Shown here piece by piece: positions 32,927-39,713 of a DNA stretch of 41,146 nucleotides. This stretch comes from Conchiformibius kuhniae DSM 17694 (GTDB lineage: Bacteria; Pseudomonadota; Gammaproteobacteria; Burkholderiales; Neisseriaceae). The translations under genes were made by a program, and so were the position numbers. The notes under the pieces were generated by a model, which saw nothing but the letters and a program-made list of their open reading frames with translations, had not been told where the DNA came from and did not search any database. The DNA lies in assembly GCF_000428785.1 (NCBI RefSeq), contig NZ_KE386798.1, positions 18,306 through 59,451 on the forward strand, read 5' to 3'. Position 1 is the first letter of the stretch; each line of letters starts with the position of its first letter.

Positions 32927-33823
32927 TTATTGTTTCAACAAGGGAAAGCCCAAAGCCTCCCTGCTCGCGACAAATTTCTGCGCCGCCACGCGGCTCAAAT
33001 TGCGGATGCGCCCGATGTAAGTCGCCCGTTCGGTAACGGAAATCGCCCCGCGCGCGTCCAGCAGATTGAAGGTGTGTCCCGCTTTCAGCACCAATTCGTA
33101 AGCGGGCAGGGCAAGCTGCGCGTTTTCTTCGGCGAGCAGACGTTGCGCCTGTGCTTCGTAGCCGTTGAATTGTGCCAGCAGCCAGTCGGCATCGCTGTGT
33201 TCAAAATTGTAGGCGGATTGTTCTACCTCGTTTTGATGATACACGTCGCCGTAAGTCAAAACCTGTCCGTCCGGCGTGCGCGTCCACACCAAATCATAAA
33301 CGTTTTCCACGCCTTGCAGATACATTGCCAAACGCTCGATGCCGTAGGTGATTTCGCCGAGTACGGGGGTGCAATCAATGCCGCCGACTTGTTGGAAATA
33401 GGTAAACTGGGTGATTTCCATGCCGTTGAGCCACACTTCCCAGCCCAAACCCCATGCGCCGAGCGTGGGATTTTCCCAGTCGTCTTCCACAAAACGGATG
33501 TCGTGAACGGTGGGGTCGATGCCCAATTCGCGCAGGGAATCCAGATACAAGTCCTGAATGTCGGCGGGCGCGGGCTTAAGCGCGACTTGGAATTGGTAAT
33601 AATGTTGCAGACGGTTGGGATTGTCGCCATACCGTCCGTCTTTGGGGCGGCGGCTGGGCTGGACGTAGGCGGCAAACCACGGCTCGGGGCCGAGTGCGCG
33701 TAAGCAGGTGGCGGGGTGGGACGTGCCGGCACCCACTTCCAAATCAAAGGGTTGCAGAACCGCGCAGCCTTTTGCCGCCCAGTAGCTTTGCAGTTTGAAG
33801 ATAATGTCTTGAAAAGTTAGCAT
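32927..33823 (-). CDS. glyQ: Glycyl-tRNA synthetase alpha subunit
   Basis: A 298-residue class II catalytic subunit. MLTFQDIIFKLQSYWAAKGCAVLQPFDLEVGAGTSHPAT, RRPKDGRYGDNPNRLQHYYQFQV (motif 2 region) and GGIDCTPVLGEITYGIERLAMYLQGV (motif 3 region) are all characteristic. Length and start are standard. First gene of the glyQ-GST-yggL-glyS group, so the two synthetase subunits are separated by two unrelated genes. Confidence 0.97.
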   Translation of the reverse strand: MLTFQDIIFKLQSYWAAKGCAVLQPFDLEVGAGTSHPATCLRALGPEPWFAAYVQPSRRPKDGRYGDNPNRLQHYYQFQVALKPAPADIQDLYLDSLRELGIDPTVHDIRFVEDDWENPTLGAWGLGWEVWLNGMEITQFTYFQQVGGIDCTPVLGEITYGIERLAMYLQGVENVYDLVWTRTPDGQVLTYGDVYHQNEVEQSAYNFEHSDADWLLAQFNGYEAQAQRLLAEENAQLALPAYELVLKAGHTFNLLDARGAISVTERATYIGRIRNLSRVAAQKFVASREALGFPLLKQ

Positions 33824-33852
33824 GGTTTTGCTGCGGGTAAAAGGTGGGGATT

Positions 33853-34785
33853 TTACTGTTTGGGCGGGGTTTTGTCATCTGGCGGGGTGCGGCGCAGTTT
33901 GGCCAAGGCTTTGCGTGCGTCTGCTTCATTGAGAAAAAATCCGTGTAAAGCCACATCGCCGTTTGCATCATGCAGGAAATCATCACTCAGCGTGTTCAGC
34001 AAAGCGGGCGGTTGTCCGCCGTCCAGCAGTAGCCACATAAACAAAAAAGGGAATCTAGGCTGACTCATGCGCTGACGGGCGGCGGCGGTGGGCGTGGCGA
34101 CAATGCGGTAACGCATGGTAAACGAATTTTCATTGATGCTCTCGCCGACATTCCATTTTTCGGCTTCAATGCGGATATTATTGAAATCATCGGCGGTAAA
34201 GCGGCGGTCGGGGTCTATTTCCCAAGTGAGAATGGGCTGTTTGGGCATTTCTTGCAACATCAGTTTGCGTCCGTGCTCGGGGTGGGTCAGATAAACGCGC
34301 AAGCCGTTTTCGCGCAGCAGGCGGATAATATCGCGGCTGTCTGCGATGTCGGGGTGTACGCTGGTAATCAGTTGCAGATTATTATCAATGGGGTGGGTAA
34401 TGAGCGCGGCAGCAAGAGAATATTGTTCACGCCCATCGGTCAGCAAGATGACTTTTCCGCGATGCTGTGTGGTTAAACGCTTAAATGTGCGTGCGCCCTG
34501 TGGGGTAAACATAAGTGTGGTAAAGATATTGTTGTCTTGCCGATGGCTTTTTATTGTCGCCACATCTTTTTCCGTCAGCCACGTTTCACCAACCACAAAA
34601 AACGATTGGACGGACGGTGCTTCAGGCGCGGGTGCTTGCACTTTGACGGTTTGCCAATTCGGGAGTAAGAGGTTGCCCTCATGCTCGCGCCCCGCAACCA
34701 GCGTAAAATCCCATTCCTGCGCCGCCGCCGTCAGGCTGACGAAACAAAGTGCCAAACACAAAAGTTTTTTCAAAACGTTCATCAT
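33853..34785 (-). CDS. Secreted protein with a SecD P1-head-like segment
   Basis: A 310-residue protein with a signal peptide (MMNVLKKLLCLALCFVSLTAAAQ). Residues about 60-125 (FFVVGETWLTEKDVATIKSHR, then FTTLMFTPQGARTFKRLTT, GKVILLTDGREQYSLAAAL) follow the pattern of the P1 head subdomain of SecD: a 'ltg.dv' start, then 'F...Ga..f..lT', then 'Gk..i.lDg...sa'. Residues 195-265 look like a second beta-rich unit. There are no membrane helices after the signal, so this is no SecD; a periplasmic or envelope role is inferred. The N-terminal start sits directly at an uptake sequence. I know no named family for the whole protein. Confidence 0.6.
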   Translation of the reverse strand: MMNVLKKLLCLALCFVSLTAAAQEWDFTLVAGREHEGNLLLPNWQTVKVQAPAPEAPSVQSFFVVGETWLTEKDVATIKSHRQDNNIFTTLMFTPQGARTFKRLTTQHRGKVILLTDGREQYSLAAALITHPIDNNLQLITSVHPDIADSRDIIRLLRENGLRVYLTHPEHGRKLMLQEMPKQPILTWEIDPDRRFTADDFNNIRIEAEKWNVGESINENSFTMRYRIVATPTAAARQRMSQPRFPFLFMWLLLDGGQPPALLNTLSDDFLHDANGDVALHGFFLNEADARKALAKLRRTPPDDKTPPKQ

Positions 34786-34786
34786 T

Positions 34787-34801
34787 TTCAGGCTGCCTGA
34801 A
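34787..34801. repeat. DNA uptake sequence
   Basis: TTCAGGCTGCCTGAA, one base upstream of the start codon of the secreted protein gene, so it must serve as part of its leader. Confidence 0.85.
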
Positions 34802-34836
34802 AAATACAAAACGCGCAGTATACCCGAAACAAATTC

Positions 34837-34845
34837 TGCTACAAT
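34837..34845 (+). promoter_or_regulatory. Extended -10 promoter of smpB
   Basis: TGCTACAAT, 36 bases before the smpB start, is identical to the extended -10 of the Sel1-repeat gene (15184-15192), and both are followed by CGC. No good -35 is seen 17 bases upstream. Confidence 0.6.
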
Positions 34846-34881
34846 CGCAGCCGTTCAAACCATTTGATTTTGCGAAACGAT

Positions 34882-35328
34882 ATGAGCATCGCCAACAACC
34901 GCAAGGCTTTTCATGATTATTTTATTGAAGAGCAGATTCAGGCAGGCATCGTGCTGGAGGGCTGGGAAGTCAAAGCCATTCGTGCGGCGCGGGTGCAGTT
35001 GAAAGAAAGCTATATTTATTGGCGCAACGGTGCGTTTTACTTGGTGGGCTGCCACATCACCGCGCTGCCCACCGCGTCCACCCACGTCAAGCCCGACCCC
35101 GTGCGTCCGCGCAAATTGCTGCTGAACCAACGGGAAATCAACAAGCTGATTGGCAAAACCGAACGGGCGGGTTACACCATCGTGCCGCTCAATATGCACC
35201 TGCATCGCGGGCGCATCAAGGTGCAAATCGGTTTGGCAAAGGGCAAGAAACAGCACGACAAGCGCGAGTCTGCCAAAGAAGCCGATTGGAAACGCGAAAA
35301 ACAGCGTTTGATGAAAAACGCCCGCTAA
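34882..35328 (+). CDS. smpB: SsrA-binding protein SmpB
   Basis: A 148-residue partner of tmRNA in rescue of stalled ribosomes. It has the SmpB fold markers IANNRKAFHDYFIEEQIQAGIVLEGWEVKAIR, the YIYWRNGAFYLVGCHI strand, RPRKLLLNQREINKLIGK, GYTIVPLNMHL and the basic tail ending KREKQRLMKNAR that enters the mRNA channel. ATG 34882 (MSIANNRK) is the family start. folK follows after an uptake sequence. The tmRNA gene itself is not in the window. Confidence 0.97.
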   Translation: MSIANNRKAFHDYFIEEQIQAGIVLEGWEVKAIRAARVQLKESYIYWRNGAFYLVGCHITALPTASTHVKPDPVRPRKLLLNQREINKLIGKTERAGYTIVPLNMHLHRGRIKVQIGLAKGKKQHDKRESAKEADWKREKQRLMKNAR

Positions 35329-35343
35329 TTCAGGCAGCCTGAA
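35329..35343. repeat. DNA uptake sequence joining smpB and folK
   Basis: TTCAGGCAGCCTGAA fills exactly the space between the smpB stop codon and the folK ATG, so the whole intergenic gap is the uptake sequence. Confidence 0.9.
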
Positions 35344-35823
35344 ATGAATGCGCTGATTGCTTTCGGCAGCAACCTTGCCGACCCCGAAAACCAAGTCCGC
35401 CGTGCCGTGTCTGCCGTGTCCGCGTTGGAGGGCGTGCGCGTGCTGGCAGTGTCGCCGCTTTACCGCACCGCGCCGGTGGGTTACGCCGACCAGCCCGATT
35501 TTATCAACGCCGCCGCGCTGGTGGAAACCACGCTGGACGCGCCCGCGCTGCTGCTGGCCTTGCAGGGCATCGAGCGGGCATTCGGGCGCGAACGCAGTTT
35601 CCGCAACGCGCCGCGCACTTTGGACTTGGACATCATTGACTTTAACGGCGAAATGCTGGCAAGCGACACGCTCACCCTGCCGCACCCGCGCGCCTGCGAA
35701 CGGGCGTTTGTGATGTATCCGCTTGCCGACATCGCCCCCGATTACCGCATCAACGGCCGCCGCATCGCCGACATCGCCGCCGAACTGCCGCCGCAGGGCA
35801 TCGAGCGGCTTCAGGCAGCCTGA
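35344..35823 (+). CDS. folK: 6-hydroxymethyl-7,8-dihydropterin pyrophosphokinase FolK
   Basis: A 159-residue folate-pathway enzyme that activates hydroxymethyl-dihydropterin with ATP. ALIAFGSNLADPENQVRRA, YRTAPVGYADQPDFINAAALVET, LLALQGIERAFGRERSFRNAPRTLDLDIIDFNG and LPHPRACERAFVMYPLADIAP are all standard. The ATG follows an uptake sequence directly, with no ribosome site of its own beyond that; coupling with smpB is likely. The C-terminal codons CAG GCA GCC TGA are a second uptake sequence, so that element encodes the last residues and the stop. Confidence 0.96.
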   Translation: MNALIAFGSNLADPENQVRRAVSAVSALEGVRVLAVSPLYRTAPVGYADQPDFINAAALVETTLDAPALLLALQGIERAFGRERSFRNAPRTLDLDIIDFNGEMLASDTLTLPHPRACERAFVMYPLADIAPDYRINGRRIADIAAELPPQGIERLQAA

Positions 35824-35824
35824 A
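35810..35824. repeat. DNA uptake sequence spanning the folK stop codon
   Basis: TTCAGGCAGCCTGAA encodes Gln-Ala-Ala-stop at the end of folK. The ATG of the next gene begins one base after it. Confidence 0.9.
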
Positions 35825-35825
35825 A

Positions 35826-36413
35826 ATGCGTCAAACCTTGTTTTTTTGCATATTTTTGGCAGCGTTGCCCGCCCGCGCCGACACCTATATTTGCGTGATT
35901 GACGGCAAACCCGTGTTTACCAGCGTGCGCGTGCAGCCGCAGTGCGTGCGTTCGCAAATGGACGGCATCGCCGAAAGCGCGTCCGCCCACTTCGCGCCGC
36001 CGCCCACCGTGTCCGCCGCCGTTGCCCTGCCGAACGCCGCCGCGTCCGCGCCCGCCGCCGACACCGGCGAAGACGACATCGCCCGCATTTGGAAACGCGC
36101 CGAATACGGGCGTTTTGACGACACGCCGATTTTGCCGCCCGCGCCGAAACCGCCGCCCGCCGCCACCGTTGTGCCGCCGAAAAAAACGGTTGCGCCGCGC
36201 CCCGCCGGCATCGCGCCGCCGCCCAAGCCGCCGAGCCGCCGTCAAATTTTGGAAAACGACATCCGCCGCGAACAAACCGCGCTGGCCGCCGCGCAAAAAC
36301 AGCTTCAGGCAGCCCGCAAACGCGGCGATGCCGCCGCCGCGCAGCGTTGGGAACACACGGTGCGCGACCGCGAAGCCAATTTGCGGGCGTTGAACGAAGA
36401 ATGGCGGCGCTGA
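35826..36413 (+). CDS. Secreted proline-rich protein of unknown function
   Basis: A 195-residue protein with a signal peptide (MRQTLFFCIFLAALPARA). Residues 19-45 (DTYICVIDGKPVFTSVRVQPQC) carry two cysteines and resemble the DUF4124-type beta motif found at the N-terminus of small secreted proteins. Residues 55-145 are Pro/Ala-rich. Residues 148-195 form a charged coiled coil (RRQILENDIRREQTALAAAQKQLQAARKR). It would be periplasmic. It follows folK by two bases and is likely coupled. Codon use is extremely GC-rich. No specific function can be given. Confidence 0.75.
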   Translation: MRQTLFFCIFLAALPARADTYICVIDGKPVFTSVRVQPQCVRSQMDGIAESASAHFAPPPTVSAAVALPNAAASAPAADTGEDDIARIWKRAEYGRFDDTPILPPAPKPPPAATVVPPKKTVAPRPAGIAPPPKPPSRRQILENDIRREQTALAAAQKQLQAARKRGDAAAAQRWEHTVRDREANLRALNEEWRR

Positions 36414-36612
36414 ATATTTTGATTGACACGACAAGGCTTTTTGGCGAAAATAATCGGTTTATTTTTCGGCGCATTCGTATGGCAATGCCCGTTTTTCCGC
36501 CAAGTGCGGTTTCGGTTGGGAGGTGATGTGTCATCATCGGGCGGCATCTGCCCCGCCGGCATTGCGGCAAAAACGATGCGTTTTTCATCATTTTGTTTTA
36601 TAAGGAAATAAC

Positions 36613-36825
36613 ATGCCTTCTGTTCGCGTAAAAGAAAACGAGCCGTTTGAAGTGGCGATGCGCCGTTTCAAACGCGCCATTGAAAAAACCGGTTTGCTGA
36701 CCGAACTTCGCGCCCGCGAAGCCTACGAAAAACCCACCACCGCCCGCAAACGCAAAAAAGCGGCTGCGGTAAAACGTTTGCAAAAACGCTTGCGCAGCCA
36801 CCAGTTGCCGCCGAAATACTATTGA
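36613..36825 (+). CDS. rpsU: 30S ribosomal protein S21
   Basis: A 70-residue basic ribosomal protein. MPSVRVKENEPFEVAMRRFKRAIEKTGLLTELRAREAYEKPT is standard S21, ending in a Lys/Arg-rich tail. AAGGAA lies five bases before the ATG. The 199-base gap upstream (36414-36612) has a TTGACA at 36423-36428 but no well-spaced -10, and no other gene. A hairpin terminator follows at 36905. dnaG and rpoD, its usual partners, are absent. Confidence 0.97.
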   Translation: MPSVRVKENEPFEVAMRRFKRAIEKTGLLTELRAREAYEKPTTARKRKKAAAVKRLQKRLRSHQLPPKYY

Positions 36826-36904
36826 TGTCGATGGCGCGGGGCTTGGTGTGTTGGAAAAACAAGCCAACCGCATTCGTTTTGTCCCGTGCCAATCCGATGA
36901 GCCG

Positions 36905-36934
36905 CACCGCCAATGTCCGTTGGCGGTGTTTTTT
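36905..36934 (+). terminator. Terminator of rpsU
   Basis: Stem CACCGCCA/TGGCGGTG, loop of eight, then TTTTTT. The T run overlaps the stop codon of the convergent CARF gene. Confidence 0.88.
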
Positions 36935-38081
36935 ACTGCCCTGACACGCACGGCGGCAAACCGGTGATGTCAATTTGTTCGGCAGACACTTGCAGACGGT
37001 AAAATTTGCGGTTGTTCGCCCCGCCGCTTTCAATGCCGAACCGTTTGCCGTATTGCCCCAAATGCTTTTTCAAAATTTTGTTTATCCGCGAACGGTGTTC
37101 CCGCAAAATCCGCACGATTTCCGCGCCGTCATCGTGCTGCAAATCGTCCCACACGGCACGGCGGCGGTCGGCGGCGGCTTTGTGGCTGCCCTGCAAACCC
37201 TCCCCATAGCGGCAATAATGATGAAAATACCGCTCCGACAAGCGTTGGCGGTGCGACACGTCGGCGATGTGAATGTCAAACCCCGCTTTTCGGAACTGCG
37301 CCATTGCCAGATACAAGGCAAACTGCATGGGATTCAAATCGCCGATACGGCAATAACCCCCGATGTAAACCGCACGTTCGGCAGCATCAATCCGCACCCG
37401 CGCCCGACCGCCGACCACATGCTGTGCCAATTGCACGGCTTGGGAGAAAGTGTGTTGCGCGTCTGCCAGCAACGGTGTGGGGTTGTCTGCCATCCGCACA
37501 AACGGAATTTCCGCCAACATCACTTTGGCGTGCGCGGCATCGACACAACTGCCGTCCCGCAAGCGCAACAGGCGTGATTCAGGCGCGGGGTAGAAAAAAT
37601 CGGGGCATTGCTCAAACGGCTCTTCCACCAAAACGTGCGACAATTTGTCCTGCACCCGTCCGAACAGCGACAGCGCGTAGCCGATGTAAAACCCCATGGA
37701 TTTGCGCCCGCCGGCAATGGAAACGTGCAGTTCGGTGTCGGCATCGCGGCACAGGCTGCCGATTTCGCGCACAATCAAATCGGCGGCGGCTTGGTTTTGT
37801 TCGGGGGTGCGGATGTCGTCCAGCTCGCGGCCGTTTTCGTGAATCACGCGGATGGTGTCGCTGCCGAACGCAATCGGCGGCAAACCGTAATCGCGGCGCA
37901 AGCGGGCGAAATGACCGTCATCGCCCAGCAGTTTCGCCACAATTTGTGCGCGTCCCGTCAAAGTGGTCAGCACGATGATTTTTTCAGGCAGCCAGCCGTG
38001 ATAACGGTGCAGGGCATACACCGTTTCGGTAACAATCTGCGGCGACATGCCGGTAACCGCCACCAAGATTTTCTTTTTCAC
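36933..38081 (-). CDS. CRISPR-associated CARF protein, NE0113 family (TIGR02584 type)
   Basis: A 382-residue protein. The N-terminal domain has the CARF signature: KKKILVAVTGMSPQIVTETVYAL (1-24) and VSIAGGRKSMGF (120-131), the loop that contacts cyclic oligoadenylate. This matches the NE0113 family of type III ancillary proteins. The C-terminal part (about 240-375) contains LNPMQFALYLAMAQF and HRSRINKILKKHLG then NNRKFYRL, which read more like winged-helix units than a HEPN ribonuclease. An R-x4-H (Arg324-His329) exists but may be chance. It could sense cyclic oligoadenylate and act as regulator or effector. The start is GTG with GGGGA upstream, overlapping the csx16 stop (GTGA). Confidence 0.82.
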   Translation of the reverse strand: MKKKILVAVTGMSPQIVTETVYALHRYHGWLPEKIIVLTTLTGRAQIVAKLLGDDGHFARLRRDYGLPPIAFGSDTIRVIHENGRELDDIRTPEQNQAAADLIVREIGSLCRDADTELHVSIAGGRKSMGFYIGYALSLFGRVQDKLSHVLVEEPFEQCPDFFYPAPESRLLRLRDGSCVDAAHAKVMLAEIPFVRMADNPTPLLADAQHTFSQAVQLAQHVVGGRARVRIDAAERAVYIGGYCRIGDLNPMQFALYLAMAQFRKAGFDIHIADVSHRQRLSERYFHHYCRYGEGLQGSHKAAADRRRAVWDDLQHDDGAEIVRILREHRSRINKILKKHLGQYGKRFGIESGGANNRKFYRLQVSAEQIDITGLPPCVSGQ

Positions 38082-38389
38082 TGCTTTTCCCCGTCTTCCA
38101 ACAGGCGCACGTCAAAACGCCGCAAACACGCGCCCGCCCGCGTCATTTCTTCCGCCGAGTATTCCGAGCCGCGCTGTTCCGGCTGTTGCGGCATCTGCAA
38201 AAAATAAAATGCCGCGCCTTTTGCACACACCTGCGCCGCCAAATGCACGGGCAGCGTGCCCAACACCACATCGCCCGCCGCCACCTGCGCCACGTCCAAA
38301 TGCGGCACGAAACGGTCGATGCGCCATTGCGTCTGCCCCTCAATCCAAGCCAACGCGCCCTCGTGCCGCGATACAAACCAAACCGTCAT
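38078..38389 (-). CDS. csx16: Csx16 (VVA1548-type), predicted ring nuclease
   Basis: A 103-residue protein. WFVSRHEGALAWIEGQ, the central HLDVAQVAAGDVVLGTLPVHLAAQVCAKGAAFYFL and RGSEYSAEEMTRAGACLRRFDV match the Csx16 family throughout. Csx16 has been predicted to degrade cyclic oligoadenylate and so turn off CARF-controlled responses in type III systems; the adjoining CARF gene fits that. Tandem ATG codons open the frame; the second (38387-38389) sits at a better distance from GGAG. The stop overlaps the CARF start by four bases, so the sensor and its predicted off-switch are made together. Confidence 0.85.
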   Translation of the reverse strand: MTVWFVSRHEGALAWIEGQTQWRIDRFVPHLDVAQVAAGDVVLGTLPVHLAAQVCAKGAAFYFLQMPQQPEQRGSEYSAEEMTRAGACLRRFDVRLLEDGEKQ

Positions 38390-38461
38390 CATTGTTCTCC
38401 GTTTGAAAAAACGCCCATCATACGCGAAAGTCCGTCAAACACCGTCATCACAAATTTGTGC

Positions 38462-38473
38462 AGGCTGCCTGAA
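38462..38473. repeat. DNA uptake sequence in the CRISPR divergent gap
   Basis: AGGCTGCCTGAA between csx16 and the 302-residue gene. A CATAAT at 38488-38493 is a possible -10 for the rightward operon, but no matching -35 is seen. The 137-base gap holds nothing else. Confidence 0.75.
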
Positions 38474-38526
38474 AAACGCCGCCGCCGCATAATCCGCCCC
38501 ATCATTCACCAACCCGCCCAACCATC

Positions 38527-39435
38527 ATGACGGTTTACATCACCAAATACAATTTCGGCAGACTGCTCGCCAGCCCGCAGCACAAGCTGGAGATGGACGG
38601 TCATGACGGGGCATTGTATTCCGAATGCTGCATCGATTGGTTTAACAATCTGGAAGCGGCGCGGCTGTATTTTTGCAAAATCCTGCTGCTGGAACACAGC
38701 CACCCCCTGTTTGACCGCATCATCGGACAACGCTGGCTGTATGTCGCCACCCCGCAAGACAACTACACCCGCGCCGCCCGTCCGCAACAGCCGCGCTACC
38801 ACCGCGCCGGCTGCGCCTGCGTGAAAAGTGATTTTGTGGATTTGGTGCTGCCCGTTGGTTTTAAAGAAACTTACGGCATTCAAGGCGTGGAACGTTTCCG
38901 CGACTGGTTCGCCGTCCACCGCGAACTGCTGCCCGACCACGAACAACGCTTTTTAACCAAAGTGCAAGCCCTCTGGCCGCGTGTGCAATGGGAAAGCGCG
39001 GTGCGCGAAGCCGTGCGCCGCCGCAATAGCGGCACGCACCCGTTCTACCATTTCAACTTGGCGGAGCTGGCGCAAACCATTCAAACCCTGCTGGCAAAAT
39101 ACCAAGTTTGGCAGGACACGCTGCCCTTTGCCGAACAACAGGCATTACGCGCCCACAAACGCCGTTGCAGACAGCGCGGCTTGCGTGCCGACCATGTCGC
39201 ACCGCAACGGCTCACGGATTTGCTGGACGAATTCGCCCGCACCTTCAAAAATCCGATGCGCGATGCCCTGCTGCTGTACTACTACCAAAGCGCACAAAAA
39301 AGCGGCGTGGGCGGCTGTGATGCGGGCGTATTGGAAGAACTGGGCTTTATTCCCTGCGGCAAATGCCACCCCGAACCCACCCCGCTTGATGCGGATTTGC
39401 CCTATCTTCCCGCTTGGCGGCCGGAGCCACACTGA
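38527..39435 (+). CDS. Unrecognised cysteine-rich protein coupled to cas2-cas1-cas2
   Basis: A 302-residue soluble protein, first gene of the adaptation operon. I do not recognise a named family. Two blocks look conserved in style. The first is residues 91-127, YHRAGCACVKSDF then LPVGFKETYG and FRDWF, with Cys96-x-Cys98. The second is residues 241-281, KNPMRDALLLYYYQS then GVLEELGFIPCGKCH, with Cys277-x2-Cys280-His281. The four cysteines could bind one zinc. Between them is a basic helical stretch (RAHKRRCRQRGLRADH, 208-223) suited to nucleic acid. No RecB/Cas4, reverse transcriptase, HEPN or HNH motif is visible. Its stop overlaps the cas2 start (TGATG). The ATG at 38527 has no clear ribosome site. 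Confidence 0.8.
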   Translation: MTVYITKYNFGRLLASPQHKLEMDGHDGALYSECCIDWFNNLEAARLYFCKILLLEHSHPLFDRIIGQRWLYVATPQDNYTRAARPQQPRYHRAGCACVKSDFVDLVLPVGFKETYGIQGVERFRDWFAVHRELLPDHEQRFLTKVQALWPRVQWESAVREAVRRRNSGTHPFYHFNLAELAQTIQTLLAKYQVWQDTLPFAEQQALRAHKRRCRQRGLRADHVAPQRLTDLLDEFARTFKNPMRDALLLYYYQSAQKSGVGGCDAGVLEELGFIPCGKCHPEPTPLDADLPYLPAWRPEPH

Positions 39436-39710
39436 TGCCCGCCCGTCAAGCCTATTTGCTTGCCTACGACATTTCCTGCCCGAAACGGCAGGCGCAAGTG
39501 CGCCGCATCTTGCAAACCTATGCGGTCGGAAGGCAAAAATCGGTGTTTGAATGCCTGTTGAGCCCGCCCGAATACGCCCACCTGCACCTGCGCCTTTCGC
39601 ACCTGCTCAAACCTGAAGACACGTTTCACATCATCAGCTTGGGCAAACACCCTGCTTTATTGTCCGGCGTTGCCGCGCCCATGCCCTGCCATGCTTTGAT
39701 TATCGGATAA
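39435..39710 (+). CDS. cas2: Cas2, first copy
   Basis: A 91-residue ferredoxin-fold Cas2. AYLLAYDISCPKRQAQVRRILQTYAVGRQKSVFECLL shows the first strand with conserved Asp12, the helix, and the QKSVFEC strand; HIISLG follows. With Cas1 it forms the integrase that adds spacers to arrays. Translation is coupled to the upstream 302-residue gene by a one-base overlap. cas1 starts three bases after its stop. The C-terminus (MPCHALIIG) is a short hydrophobic strand and differs from that of the second Cas2 in the operon. Confidence 0.9.
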   Translation: MPARQAYLLAYDISCPKRQAQVRRILQTYAVGRQKSVFECLLSPPEYAHLHLRLSHLLKPEDTFHIISLGKHPALLSGVAAPMPCHALIIG

Positions 39711-39713
39711 ACC

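Noticed and set aside
33824..33852. A T-box or glycine riboswitch before glyQ
   Set aside because: The gap is under 30 bases and shows no such fold.
36933..38081. A HEPN ribonuclease call for the CARF protein from R-x4-H at residues 324-329
   Set aside because: The surrounding residues look like a winged helix and a single R-x4-H is common by chance. Kept only as an alternative.
38527..39435. Reading the 302-residue protein as Cas4, Cas6 or a reverse transcriptase
   Set aside because: There is no RecB motif set, no glycine-rich Cas6 loop and no YxDD (only LLYYYQS). The cysteine pairs alone do not make a Cas4.
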